Below, piece after piece: positions 13,575 through 25,376 of a stretch of 64,000 nucleotides of DNA. The stretch comes from Galeopsis tetrahit (Eukaryota > Streptophyta > Magnoliopsida > Lamiales > Lamiaceae). The position numbers were made by a program, and so were the translations under genes. The notes beneath the pieces are model-generated. The model ran no database searches. It saw only the letters and a list, made by a program, of their open reading frames with translations, and was not told where the DNA came from. The stretch's first letter is position 1. Each line of letters begins with the position of its first letter. Location of the stretch: NCBI GenBank assembly GCA_963675135.1, contig OY776130.1, positions 61,909,808-61,973,807 on the forward strand, read 5' to 3'.

Positions 13575-14611
13575 CAAACTACTCCATCTCAATCATTGAG
13601 AAATGGTAGAGTTCACCGCTTCTTGTGCAAGTTGTGCGCCCTCCTGTTGCTGCTTCTAGGTGTGTAAATAAATTTGCACATTACAAATTCTTTAGACTTC
13701 TTAAAGATCCTAGTAGCAGTCAACATTTCCGGTCCCGCTCTCGGCCAGCTTTTCGAGCATAAATTAATGGCCTGTTGTGAATCAGATTTTATGACCAGCC
13801 TACGTGCTTTGGCCTCCATAAGAGCCCTGTCAATTGCTAGTAGTTCAACTCCTAATGCACTTCGTTGTGGGGCCACCTTTCGCGAGAAAGTGAAGGTAGC
13901 GTGCTTATATTCATTGTATCCAACACCTCCAATCCCATACCTCCTTTGCTCGGTGTTGAAAGCTCCATCTACCTCAAAGCATGTCATTCCTTCGTAATCC
14001 AGTTCCCCATCATCAGCTGTCTTATTCAAACTATTATCCTCCTTATTGTTCTGTCCAATCTGAACCAGTCGAAATGATTCGAGATAGTTCAAAACTGACT
14101 CACCTGTTGATTTTAAGCACTGACGCCGAACTAAACTCCCATCATGTAACGCTTTACATCTATCCCTCCAAATTCCCCATGCGACCATAATCAATTCTTC
14201 TAGTCCAGACCTTGCTCGCTCCTCCTGAACCCGATTCAAAAGCAGAGCAACTGGAAGATATTTCCAATTTTCAATCAATTTCCACCATCCAGTGCTCTTC
14301 CAAATTTTACGAACCCCTTTACATGTAAAAATGGCATGCATTGTATTTGGCATGAAATAACCACAGAAACCACAACACATGTTTTTGCCAATCTTCCTCC
14401 TTGCCAAATTTCCTTCGGTAGCAATATATTCCCAAAACAGTTTCCACCCAAAGATTCGCACCTTCGGTGGGATATTTAGTTTCCACAAAGTTTTCCACCA
14501 AGAAGATCCCACTTCATAATCTGAGCATGTAGCATTTACTTTTATTATGACATGCTTTGTAAGATTAGATTGTGTCTTAAAGTGAAAGGTTAAAATTATC
14601 TTGAAAATCAA
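13575..14611 (-). pseudogene. LINE 3' fragment: zf-RVT plus RNase H domain
   Basis: A 332-codon minus-strand frame (13613-14611) has the zinc-binding region of plant LINE reverse transcriptases, WWKTLWKLNIPPKVRIFGWK then CCGFCGYFMPNTMHAIFTC. An RNase H-like domain follows, with FEVDGAFN, GVELLAIDRALMEAKARRL, VIKSDSQQAI and a final NRRAHNL. Just before the usual LAQEA ending the frame slips by one: the other frame reads LAQEAVNSTISQ to a stop near 13577. The reverse transcriptase and endonuclease parts are absent, so it is 5'-truncated, as is normal for LINE copies. It lies convergent with RPS18, 300 bases past its stop. Confidence 0.75.
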
Positions 14612-16531
14612 ATTTGTCAGTATTGAAACTATTCAATTAAAATTCATTTTAATTTGTTTCAATGCATGTAACTGTAAAATTAAATTGAGTTTTCATAATT
14701 CCTCATAGTGTGGACTTGTCTTTTACTCCCTCCATCCACCAAAAGTGTGGCTCATTTTTTTATTTTGGTCAACAAAAAAACGTGTTTATTCTATTTAAAT
14801 AGTTAACTTTTGAATATTTTTTCTACTTTACTAAATTCTTTCTGTGTTACCCTAGTCTGATTTATAAATTGGGTTGCTATAAAATAAATAATCGTATAGG
14901 GGACGACCAACACATCCAATAAGGACAGTTTGTTATTAACAAAATCAGAAATTATACAACGATGACTAGAAAATTATATTAACCTATTGCAAGAAAATAA
15001 TATCTAACCTATTAGAAGAAAATAATCAAACCTCATATCTTCAAAAATATTTAAACATATTTTGCCATATCTTTAATATGCTAATCAGGCATATTATCCT
15101 CATTACCCCATATATGACTTTTCCCAAATATCCAACTTTTAAGTTGTCTATTTGCATTTCTTTTAAATGTAATTGTTCACAACTTATCCTCTTATAGTAG
15201 TTTTCCTTTTGTTCACGTAAAGTGTATTTGTATTTTTTTTCTTTCTTATAATGTGTGCATATTTAATTTTTTAAAAATTATATACCTCACTCCACTTATT
15301 TATTTCTTTTCTACCACATCTGTTTTATTTTCTATTTTGTCTATTTTATTCACATACAAATAATATTCTTTAAAATTTGTACGAGAAAAGAAATACACTA
15401 TATCAGAATATCATTGTCCTTACACGACGTCCTTGCTTTTGCTCGTTTACAGAAATAAACCAAACGAAAAAAAAAAAAAAACTTTGAAAAGAACAATATC
15501 TATAGCACATTACCAATTGTAACGACAGATGAAAAATATTTTTTTGACAATTGTATTATTTTTATATGTAAATTATTGATAAAAAATATTTATTATTCCA
15601 TCTAATTAATCATATAAAGTTAATGAATTAATTAATGTATATAGTTTCCATTATTATAAATTTTAACGGTTTATTATTAATTTATTTATAACTTCAAAAA
15701 TTAGGATTAAATTTAATGATTTGATAATACTGTTGGTTGTTTGTCTCCAAAATAAAATAGAGCCCTCTCAACTAGTAAAAGTATACTGTAATAGTTTTAG
15801 AAAGTTTTAAAATATGTAACAAATATTTTAAAATTCTAGAATTTTTTCCTTACGAATGGATTTTAACAAAAAAAAAAAAAAATCCCTTTTTAATCTCCCC
15901 TGTCTATTGACGGAGTAGCTTAGTATAAATAGGAAATGATGCCAAGTCAAATTTTGTATAACCTTCTTATAAGCACTAAATAAACATTATTATAATGTCA
16001 ATATTAACATGTAATTGTATGTTATTATTACTAATTAAACACATTTGTATATATTGGCATAGTTGAATTTATTAACTGGCAAATTGAGAATTAAAACATA
16101 GGATATGATAGAAAATAGAAAACGAGTAAATGAGTTAGAGTCCAAATTGAGTTAAAACAGTTGTACGTTCTTGCAAGAATATCATACAATATTCTTTTAT
16201 TATTCAATTTTTTTAACCTATAAATTTATATAAAATATACTCTCTACACCGTTTAGAACCTCTTAAAAATTATTTTATTTTCAAATTATCATTTCTTTTT
16301 ACATACATTTTATTTTACTCAAAATTTTGTACTCAAACGCCCTTTATTTTAAATCTCATCAAATTCACTACCTCTATTTATCTTATATCACCAACCACCA
16401 AATCCTTTTTTAAATAATTAATTAAACAAATTTCTTATACAAGTATGAATGACCCTTTCTTAAAAGAAAAAAAAAAAGAAATTCATAAAAAAAAATATAT
16501 ATATTTGCACCAACACATATGTTTCATAATA
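14612..16531. other. AT-rich intergenic region
   Basis: No gene is supported. A Stowaway-like left terminus (CTCCCTCCATCCACCAAAAG, near 14726) has no matching right end. Several poly-A runs and AT-rich stretches occur, with nothing else recognisable. Confidence 0.5.
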
Positions 16532-16812
16532 CTCCGTCCCTCAATAAGTTTCCCACTTTTTTTTTGTCCCTCAATAAGTTTCCCACTTTTTTTTTTATTA
16601 AAAAATATTATAAAATAATAGATAAAGTTGAGGTGAGAAAGAAAATAATATATGAATATGAGATAAAGTAGAATAAAATAATAAATAAAATATAAATGAT
16701 GTGATTGAGATGGATAAAATAATATGCCAAAAATGAAAAAAAATTAAATAAAAAATTATTGTGAAACATTCCTAAAAAGAAATTGAGAAACTTTATAGTG
16801 GAACGGAGGAAG
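16532..16812. mobile_element. Stowaway-like MITE with internal 30-bp duplication
   Basis: Begins CTCCGTCCCTCAATAAGTTT and ends ATAGTGGAACGGAGGAAG, with TA on each side. The first 30 bases after the terminus (unit start GTCCCTCAATAAG at 16536 and 16566) are duplicated in tandem. Located about 170 bases downstream of the LEA gene's stop codon. Confidence 0.7.
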
Positions 16813-16985
16813 TATAAAATACTAATATCGACATTCTACATATTAAAAGCACAAAACATTCATACTACGGTACGACCAAGCACAAAAAAGGTCCATATTA
16901 CATAATAATATGTTACACACAAAAAGTTCATCATCCAAAAAGTTCATTTCCATATTACATGCAAAAAGTTCATCATCCAAAATCT

Positions 16986-18301
16986 TCATTTCTCAAGGTT
17001 AAACCTCGCCGCCGCCGCCATGGCGACAGCCACTCCGCCGGCATGCGTCATCAGATCCTCTCTGTTCCTGCCCTCCGCATTGATTACCCCCTCCGCATCC
17101 TCCGTCGTCACCGGTTTATCTCTAGTTAGTTTCGCCACCCGCATCCTCCGTCGTCACCGGTTTATCTCTAGTTAGTTTCGCCGTGGCGTCCTGCAAATCA
17201 ACATATTACTTCAAAATCGAAGCAAAATATATGAAATCAAACAATTCAAATTCAAAATATATGAGATTTTACAGTCAACAGGTCTCCAAGCTTGGCCTTC
17301 TTGCTCTCGTCCTCTGTAATCCGGTTGTACGCCTCGGCTTTCTGCGCTTCTGCTCCGACGCCACCAGGGACCACGTGGCCGAGTCCGGTGGCCCGAACTT
17401 CCGCCGCCTGTATCGCGGCAGCGTCCGCTTCATCAACCGACTTATCCCCGACAGAAAGCGCCGTCACCTCCAGCGCTTCTCCGATCGTAACGGCGTCGTT
17501 TCCATCAGCTGATTGCAGCTCTGCCATTTTCTCGTCCGTTGGCTTACCGAACTGTCCGATCACCTGCAATTAGCGACAGATCTCGTTTTACGGCGACGGT
17601 TACAGAGAAATTGACCAAATTGAACAAAACAGAGAGAGCTAATTAACGGCAGATCACACTTCCCGGCGACGGTTACAGAATTTTTTTAACAAATTGAACA
17701 AAACAGAGACCAAATTGACGGCAGATCACATTTTCCTGTTACAACGAATAGATCAAAACAGAGAGAGCTAATCCACGGCAGATCTCATTTTCCGGCAGTT
17801 TTGAACAAATTGAATAAAACAGAGACCTAATTAACGGCAGGTCACAGTTTCCGGCGAAGGTAACAGAGGAAATTTTAAAAATAGATAAAAACAGAGAGAG
17901 CTAATTCACGGCAGATCGCATTTTCCGTAATCAGTTACAGATAAATTTTCAACGAATTGAACAAAACAGAGAGCTAATTAATTACTTACTTGTCCACCAA
18001 TCGATTCCGTGACGAAACGGTAACCGCCTACTTCAGCTTCAGCTACAGTAACGCCGCGATCTCTGACAATGGCGGTGATGTCGTCATGGCCGACGTGGCC
18101 GCGCTGTTCATTCAAATCGGCGGCGGATTTCACAAGAGCCGAAGGAGCACCCTTGGGAGTGTTGCCCAAGACAGCGGTTTCTGCCGCTTGTAGGATGGCG
18201 GCGTCTTGTGGAGCTATCGGTTTCGAAGCTAATTCGCCGGAGACTTTGAAAACATCGCCGTATTTGATCGGCTCCGACTGCCTTTCTGGTTGTTGACTCA
18301 T
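16986..18301 (-). CDS. Seed maturation protein (SMP/LEA D-34 family), last exon frame-broken
   Basis: Three minus-strand exons: 17990-18301 (ATG chosen because MSQQPERQSEPIKYGDVFKV is the family start), 17273-17563 and 16986-17190. SMP domains are clear: PIAPQDAAILQAAETAVLG with VAEAEVGGYRFVTESIGGQV in the first, and TIGEALEVTALSV then VDEADAAAIQAAEVRATG in the second. The third begins DATAKLTRDKPVTTEDA. Exon 3 contains a 46-bp tandem duplication (17095-17140 and 17141-17186). It shifts frame and gives TAG at 17122-17124, so the product would be about 223 residues rather than the 252-253 typical of the family, and most of the last SMP repeat is lost. LEA D-34 proteins accumulate late in embryogenesis and are linked to desiccation tolerance. 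The promoter has RY and CACGTG motifs. An assembly artefact is possible. Confidence 0.88.
17095..17186 (-). repeat. 46-bp tandem duplication in LEA exon 3
   Basis: Two copies with a period of exactly 46 bp start at 17095 and 17141 (plus-strand GCATCCTCCGTCGTC) and agree over about 42 bases. Because 46 is not a multiple of three, the reading frame is lost. Removing one unit would leave a 159-bp exon, consistent with the normal family C-terminus. Confidence 0.9.
17570..17985 (-). repeat. Degenerate minisatellite filling LEA intron 1
   Basis: About six imperfect units of 55-75 bp fill the intron. Each has ACGGCAGATCnCATTTTCCGG, a GTTACAG-like block, AACAAATTGAACAAAACAGAG and GAGCTAATT. Unit marks occur near 17572, 17645, 17719, 17774, 17835 and 17907. 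The splice sites lie just outside the array. Confidence 0.75.
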
Positions 18302-18364
18302 TGTTTGAAGAAAAGAGTGGGGGTTTAGTGAAATTTTGATTTGATTTGGAGGTGAGGGTTTAAG

Positions 18365-18425
18365 GAATTTAAATAGAGCGCGAGGCGGTGAATGCATGGT
18401 GTGCAAATTGGGGAAGTTACACGTG
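18365..18425 (-). promoter_or_regulatory. LEA gene promoter: RY element and CACGTG box
   Basis: Reading toward the gene on the minus strand, CACGTG (18420-18425, palindromic) comes first, then an RY core CATGCA (18393-18398), then a TATA-like CTATTTAAA (about 18367-18375), some 65 bases upstream of the ATG. RY boxes bind B3 seed regulators (ABI3/FUS3/LEC2) and CACGTG boxes bind ABA-pathway bZIPs. This fits late-embryo expression. Confidence 0.7.
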
Positions 18426-18479
18426 TACCTACCAGCTTTTGCATGATGGCGTAAACACACTCCACGTTTGCATCCCAAA

Positions 18480-19079
18480 TCTTTTAATAGAAAAAAATTA
18501 TACGCTCTTTTATTTTATTTTTACCTAATTTAAAAAAAAAAAAAAAATCTGTTCTATTTTTTTTTCAATCTTACATTTAATAAGTTTAATTTTCTTTTTA
18601 TTTTGCACAAATTTAACAGTGTATATATTCTAAAATGAAATTATTAATTTTATTTTCAGTCCTATTATTATTATAAGCTGTCATTTATTTTATTTTTAAA
18701 CAATAGTTTTATCAAATAAGTGGAATTCAAGTATGCAACTTTACTAAGCAATCCAAGACCAGTCGAAGCATCGAGTGATTAGAGTCATAATTGTATTAAA
18801 AATGGCGCAGATAGTTAAATTATTGGAATATATTATTAAAAAAAATGTGTAATTCTACTCTGGATTGGTTTTGTAAGTTTATGCTTAATGGATCAGTCTT
18901 AATGGACAGCGAGCTAAATGTCTTATCCGATTTACTGTTAATGTGACAAAAATCAATATCTAACCTCAATCTAGCGGACCGACCACGGGTTAAACGGAAC
19001 ACAAACTAAATATTCAATAAATTTAAATTTTTTCAAATGTATTTTATAAATTTAGCCGTAAAGAATTCATAATAGATTA
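18480..19079. other. AT-rich intergenic region
   Basis: Upstream flank of the LEA gene with long A and T runs. No open frame, terminal repeat or RNA gene is supported. Confidence 0.5.
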
Positions 19080-19087
19080 GATTATAC

Positions 19088-19704
19088 TAGGGTTGACAAT
19101 GGGACGGATAAAAACCCGGACCCGCATAAAACCGGCCCGCACGGGGCGGGTAAATACCCGATCAAACGGGTTTCGGGTCGGGTATTTACCCGGTCAAACA
19201 ATACCCGCCGGGTATGGGACGGGTAATGGGATTGCATATACCCGAACCCGACCCGTATATATATATATATACACTATATATATAAATAAAAAATATATAA
19301 TATATACTCTATTAAAATAATATAAGTCTTCTCGGGTTGGCAACAACAGAACACACTCTGCTTTCTTTCTCTCCCAAAGCACACCGTCTCTGCTTTCTTT
19401 CCGCTCGCCGAGAGTCGCCGACAGTCCCCTCTCCACTTTTAGTTAAGGTTAGTTTTCTACTTTTTTTCAATTCTTAATTTATTCTTACGTTTTTTCAATC
19501 CTTCAATCCCTTAATTTACTGTTCTTAAATAACAAATTAAAAAAAAAAAGTGAAGGCGGGGCGACGGGGGGTATACCCACCGGGTTCGCGGGGTGGGACG
19601 GGGCGGGTTTTGAGGCGGGGCGGGTAACGGGTTTTAAAAATTTTGACGGGGCGGGTCCTGGGACATGTCAAACCCGTCCCATACCCGCCCCGTTGCCAAC
19701 CCTA
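19088..19704. mobile_element. Non-autonomous hAT element
   Basis: The termini TAGGGTTGACAATGGGACGG (left) and the complement of CGTTGCCAACCCTA (right) are inverted. A perfect 8-bp duplication GATTATAC (19080-19087 and 19705-19712) marks a hAT insertion. The interior has many short palindromic CGGGT/ACCCG subterminal motifs, typical hAT transposase-binding repeats, and an AT dinucleotide tract near 19256-19310. No transposase. Confidence 0.88.
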
Positions 19705-19971
19705 GATTATACATAATTCTTTTCACTATTGCATTCTAACTGATCCAGACTAAAAAAGACTGGATTTAAATGTACCTATAATTTGCTAAATCTAATCCGA
19801 ATAAATATATTATGGAGTATATATTATTATTTTTTAAAATTTTGGTACTGTCTAGGAGGTGGCGGAGACGGTGACGACAAAGGTGGCAACCTCTTTGCAA
19901 TTAGGGTTTGAATTATAGTTTGAAGAGAAATTACTTTTATTAGTAAATATTTTACTAAAATAATAAATTTA

Positions 19972-20266
19972 CTTCCTCCGTCCCTAAATTACTTGCATAG
20001 TTTGACCAACACGTTGTTTAAAAAAAGTGAATTTAATGGTTGATGATGTAAGATAAATGAGGGATATTTTAGGTAATTTGATGATGTGTAAAGTTGATTT
20101 GATAATGTGTAAAGTGAAATGTATGGAAAAGAGGAGTGACAAATTTGAAAATAAAATGATGTTGTGAGGTTATTAATTTTGTGGGTTATTTCATATTAAG
20201 AGTGTGCAAATAATTTTGGGACGTCCCAATAAGGAAAGTGTGCAAGTAATAACGGGACGGATGGAG
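19972..20266. mobile_element. Stowaway-like MITE
   Basis: Left end CTTCCTCCGTCCCTAAATTA and right end AACGGGACGGATGGAG, with flanking TA on both sides. Complete and non-coding. A second short CCCTCCGTCCCAAATTAGAT terminus lies next to it, from about 20280. Confidence 0.7.
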
Positions 20267-20720
20267 TAATATTTTATTCCCTCCGTCCCAAATTAGATTG
20301 TGCATTTACTAAAAATGGATGTCCCAGTTTAGATTGTGCATTTTCTTATTTGATGGAGTAATAAATATTTTTTCACTTTAAACCACACTTTTCAAACATC
20401 TCAGGGCATGTTTGCTTCATGGGTTGGGCTAAGATGTGGGGAGGCTAGATAAACCTAGGGGGAGAGACTAGATAAATCCAAGGGGAGGCTAGGTTGTCTA
20501 AACCTATGAAATCTAGTTTAAAAAAACCGGGTCAAATTATAAACCCGGGTCAAGGTGTTTAAAGTTATAAGAAACCAAACATGGGAGAAGATGGACCTAC
20601 ATATCAAACCCCCCTAGATAACTCCCCGCGTATTACGCGGTATATGGATAAAAATTAACACTCAAAATAGTATAACTCATATTTTAAAGATACACTTATA
20701 AAATTTCATATAAAAATTTA
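20267..20720. other. Intergenic with possible small TIR remnant
   Basis: Between about 20405 and 20585, GGCATGTTTGCTTC and the complement GAAACCAAACATGG could be the ends of a small PIF-like MITE with GGGAGGCTAGAT repeats inside. No clean target duplication was seen, so this is weak. The rest is AT-rich. Confidence 0.35.
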
Positions 20721-23700
20721 AAAGATTATAATGTAATTGGAAAATTAATAGATGGAATGTATTGAATAATGAATGTAATTTAGAAATTAAGTGATTAATA
20801 GATGAAAAATATTAAATAACATGTAATTATAAATTAAGTAAGGAAAATATATATGCTTAAAATATTGCTGCAGACATGGCTTCATAACAAATAACAAAAT
20901 TACACATGTAACTCGATTTTTTATAAAATGACACGTAGGCCAAAGCTCTCACAAGACGACAAATCATCATTTTAAAACTCCCTAATAGTATTACAGGGGA
21001 TGTCATTGTTTATCACTCCACTTTATTACTCACAATATTTTATTACTCCTTATTTACTTTATTACTCAAAAGACTTTCATACCATAAATAATTCTCATAT
21101 TAAATAACGCGTAAACAGTAAATGCACAAACAAACTTGGAATGGAGGGAGTATATACATATTTAAGGGGTGTATTCAATTGAGGTTCTATTTGATTTCTT
21201 TGAATGTGGATTTATAAAACCCTATAAAATATACTCCATCCGTCCCGGTATAAGTTTCCCACTTTTTTTAGGTGTTTTCATTAAGGAATATGATAAAATA
21301 ATAGATGTAGTACAAGTGGTGTGATGGTGAGAGAGAAAATAATAGATTAGTATGAGATGAAGAAGGATTACAAAAGATTATAATGTAATTGGAAAATTAA
21401 TAGATGGAATGTATTGAATAATGAATGTAATTTAGAAATTAAGTGATTAATAGATGAAAAATATTGAATAACATATAATTATAAATTAAGTAATGAAATT
21501 ATATATGCTTAAAATATTGCTGCAGACGTGGCTTCATAACAAATAACAAAATTACACGTGTAACTCGATTTTTGATAAAATGACACGTAGGCCAAATATC
21601 TCACAAGACGACAAATCATCATTTTAAAACTCCCTAATAGTATTACGGGGGATGTCATTGTTTATCACTCCACTTTATTACTCACAATATTTTACTACTC
21701 CTTATTTACTTTATTACTCAAAAGACTTTCATACCATAAATAATTCTCATATTAAATAACGCGTAAACAGTAAATGCACAAACAAACTTGGAATGGAGGG
21801 AGTATATACATATTTAAGGGGTGTATTCAATTGAGGTTCTATTTGATTTATTTGAATGTGGATTTATAAAACCCTATAAAATATACTCCCTCCGTCCCGG
21901 TATAAGTTTCCCACTTCTTTTGGGTGTTTTGATTAAAGAATATGATAAAATAATAGATGTAGTACAATTGGTGTGATGGTGAGAGAGAAAATAATAGATT
22001 AGTATGAGATGAAGAAGGATTACAAAAGATTATAATGTAATTGGAAAATTAATAGATGGAATATATTGAATAATGAATGTAATTTAGAAATCAAGTGATT
22101 AATAGATGAAAAAGGGAAAATATCAATTTTAGTCACCGAGTTTTACTTCTTTTCATATTTGGTCACCGAGTTTTACTTCTTTTCATATTTGGTCACCCAC
22201 ATTTGATCACTATCAAAATTGGTCACTCACTTATTATATTCTATCAAAATTGATCATTCCGTTAGTCAATCTGTCATTGACTAACGGAGAAAGAGTTTTG
22301 AGCTCAAAATTTTCAAAACATTAAAAACTTTTGATGCATCTTCTAGAAACTAATGAAACAAACGCAGTAGTAAGAATGAAACATGTGAAACGCGTTCTCA
22401 TGCGGAATTTTCATTATATTTATCCTTGATTAGAAAGAATTCTCAAACGTGAGGGTAGTCAAAAAAATTTCAATAAATTTTTAATAATTATTTAACTCAA
22501 TTATGAATTCATTTGTTGTTGGTTTACTTTTTAGAACGTGATTCAATCAACTTTGCTGGTAGTCAAAAAATTTCAGTAAGTTTTTAATAATTATTTAACT
22601 CAATTATGAATTCATTTGTTGTTGGTTTACTTTTTATTTTACAGGAAAATGAGAAACTCGGTTTACTTTTTATTTTACAAGGAAAATGAGAAACTCAAGA
22701 TAGAATGAAACTTTGTACCCTTGTTTTTTTTTAACAATTGTACTCTGTTTTTCAATTCTTGGTTTCATATTGAATTTGTATAATAATTGGAGATATAAAT
22801 TTGGAAAAATATCAATTTTGGTCTTTTTGACTACCCAGCAAGTTGATTGAATCACGTTCCAGAAGATGCATGAGAATTCTTTCTAATAAAGAATAAATAT
22901 AATGAAAATTTCAAGATGCATGGGAATTCTTTTGACCTATTACGGATAAATATAATGAGAATTCCTTCTGATCTATAAGATAAAACTAAGATTCTTCAAT
23001 GGGTATTCACGCTCCGGTAGGTTCCACATGTTTCATTCTTGCTACTGCGTTTGTTTCATTAGTTTGTAGAAGATGCATCAGAAGTTTTTAATGTTTTGAA
23101 AATTTTGAGCTCAAAACTCTTTCTCCGTTAGTCAATAACAGATTGACTAACGGAATTATCAATTTTGATAGAATATAATAAGTGAGTGACCAATTTTGAT
23201 AGTGATCAAATGTGGGTGATCAAATATGAAAAGAGATAAAACTGGATGACCAAAATTGATATTTTCCCGATGAAAAATATTGAATAACATGTAATTATAA
23301 ATTAAGTAAGGAAAGTATATATGCTTAAAATATTGCTGCAGACGTGGCTTCATAACAAATAACAAAATTACACGTGTAACTCGATTTTTTATAAAATGAC
23401 AAGTAGGCCAAAGCTCCCACAAGACGACAAATCATCATTTTAAAACTCCTAATAGTATTACAGGGGATGTCATTGTTTATCACTCCACTTTATCATTCAC
23501 AATATTTTATTACTCCTTATTTACTTTATTACTCAAAAGACTTTCATACCATAAATAATTCTCATATTAAATAACGCGTAAACAGTAAATGCACAAACAA
23601 ACTTGGAACGGAGGGTGTATATACATATTTAAGGGGTGTATTCAATTGAGGTTCTATTTGATTTCTTTGAATGTGGATTTATAAAACCCCCGGTATAAGT

Positions 23701-23941
23701 TTCCCACTTCTTTTGGGTGTTTTGATTAAGGAATATGATAAAATAATAGATGTAGTACAAGTGGTGTGATGGTGAGAGATAAAATAATAGATTAGTATGA
23801 GATGAAGTATGATAAAATAATACATAAAGTGTAAGTGATGTGATTGAGAGAGAGAAAATAATTTACAAAAAATGGAATGAGAAACTTATAGTGGGACATC
23901 CAAAAAAATGAAAGTGAAAACTTATAGTGGCACAGAGGGAG
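20721..23941. repeat. Tandem array of 652-bp units, three copies, third one interrupted
   Basis: The landmark AAAGATTATAATGTAATTGG starts at 20721, 21373 and 22025, so the period is exactly 652 bp twice. Units 1 and 2 differ at only a few per cent of positions. Each contains GCTGCAGACGTGGCTTCATA, a CACTCCACTTTATTACTCAC block and a truncated Stowaway left end (CTCCCTCCGTCCCGGTATAA). Unit 3 is split after base 22113 by a Mutator-like element and resumes at 23278. The Stowaway is complete only in the last unit (right end CACAGAGGGAG at 23941). No open reading frame spans the unit. Confidence 0.88.
22114..23268. mobile_element. Mutator-like non-autonomous element with long TIRs
   Basis: A 1,155-bp insertion in the third unit of the 652-bp array. 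A perfect 9-bp duplication GATGAAAAA (22105-22113 and 23269-23277) and inverted termini starting GGGAAAATATCAATTTT extend for roughly 250-300 bp per side with mismatches. Long TIRs and a 9-bp target site are Mutator hallmarks. A short internal duplication of GTCACCGAGTTTTACTTC sits in the left TIR. No transposase frame was found. Confidence 0.88.
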
Positions 23942-25000
23942 TATAAAGTTCATGTAGAGCTTGATTGACTTATTTATTAATTTATATGATTTTTATATAC
24001 TTGACAACATTGTGAAATATACTTTTTTATTTTTATTTTATTGATTTACATATATTTTCATAATTCTGGCACTAGAACTATTGATGTGAAGTTTTGTTTT
24101 TTTTAAAAATTAATATATATATATATTTAATATTTTATCAATAATAATAATAATAATAAAAAATATATATACTATATAAAATTTATATATTAATTTGGGG
24201 TGGGTCGAATCCCCGCGGATCGGATATAAGATCTAGACCCGACCCATTATGGACGGATCTGACGTGATCCAAAGCTCGTGAGGTGGGATGGGTATCTGCG
24301 GGTCGGGTCAATATTGTCATCCCTATTTCTGATATTTTGTCTTTAGCTCTTTTTTAGAAAAAAATTTGAATAGTGAAATTTATTTATATTTTTAGAAGAG
24401 AATCCAACAAAATCCTCCATTTGAATAGGTAAAGATTTTTAAAATTCGTATTGAATATCTAAAAAATTTTAAATTTTTAAAAACTTTTAAAAATTTGAAT
24501 AAAATAACTCCAAAAAGTTAAAAAATATCATAAGTTTTTAAAAATTTGAATAAAATAACTCCAAAAAGTTAAAAAATATCATACAAAATCAACAACCAAT
24601 CAATCCCCTTAATTGGAGTAATAAATAAGTTAAAAAAAAGTACATGTAACATTATTGGAGGGGCAAATAACCTGCCTTTTTTTTTTTTTTTAGGTTGTAA
24701 CGGCTAAAAGAAAAGAAAACAATATAATTGGAGGGCAAAACTGTCAAAGCGACATTATGGACCCACTATGCAATCGTGTCAGTAACGCTCCACTCGACAT
24801 GATGCACGTCGTTCTTATCTACGACATTTAATTATAATTTCGAGTCCATTTCAGATCCGGGATTTCTGCTTTCACAGATAACTACAAAGCAAACGCCTCT
24901 GTTTTTTCTGAAAATTAAATCAAAATCCACACTTCCCAATCGCCTACGCCCAGACGCACTGTCTTTGCGAACACACTGCTTAGAGAGAAAGGAAATCTAG
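23942..25000. other. Intergenic, with hAT-like remnant and a 51-bp tandem repeat
   Basis: AT-rich tract and TAA microsatellite near 24110-24170. A GC-richer stretch at about 24195-24330, ending in GGTCAATATTGTCATCCCT, resembles the CGGGT-rich hAT type at 19088 but lacks a second end. A 51-bp unit starting AAATTTGAATAAAATAACTC is tandemly duplicated at 24491 and 24542. The last 150 bases should be the promoter of the next gene. Confidence 0.5.
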
Positions 25001-25376
25001 GATTTACACTGCCTTCAGGTATACTCTTCGATTTGCATCTGTTTTTGCCATTTGTTTTTTGCGAATCTATGTTTTTAGCTTTTCTCCGATATGATTTCCG
25101 TTTCCATTTCCATTTCCGTTTCGTGATTTTTGTTTTGCCTTTGTTCTCGTTTTATGCGTGTAGATCTGGAGAAGAAACTCATAGTTTGGGTTGTGGATAC
25201 AGAAAGGTGTTCGTGTACGTTCGTTGTATGTGGGCAGGGTTTAATTGAAATTGACTTTGGAGGTTGCTGAGGCGATCTAAAGCTTTGTGATCGTTTAAGC
25301 TGCAATTTATTTTGGATAAAAAAGTTTGTTGTAGTTATAATAAACTGAGTTGAGTTGTCTCGCTGAGTTTATTGAG

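Noticed and set aside
17122..17186. Rescue of the LEA frame by splicing out the duplicated unit
   Set aside because: No GT-AG pair removes exactly 46 bases (or a frame-restoring length), and 46 bases is too short for a plant intron.
18302..18478. N-terminal extension of the LEA protein
   Set aside because: This interval holds the RY and CACGTG promoter motifs; the family starts at MSQQ.
24195..24215. tRNA-like T-arm (GGGTCGAATCCCC)
   Set aside because: No acceptor stem, anticodon arm or A box at the right distance; it belongs to a GC-rich hAT remnant.
25350..25376. Longer N-terminus for the PNRC-motif protein
   Set aside because: It would need a TTG start; METLVV at 25377 is the conserved beginning.
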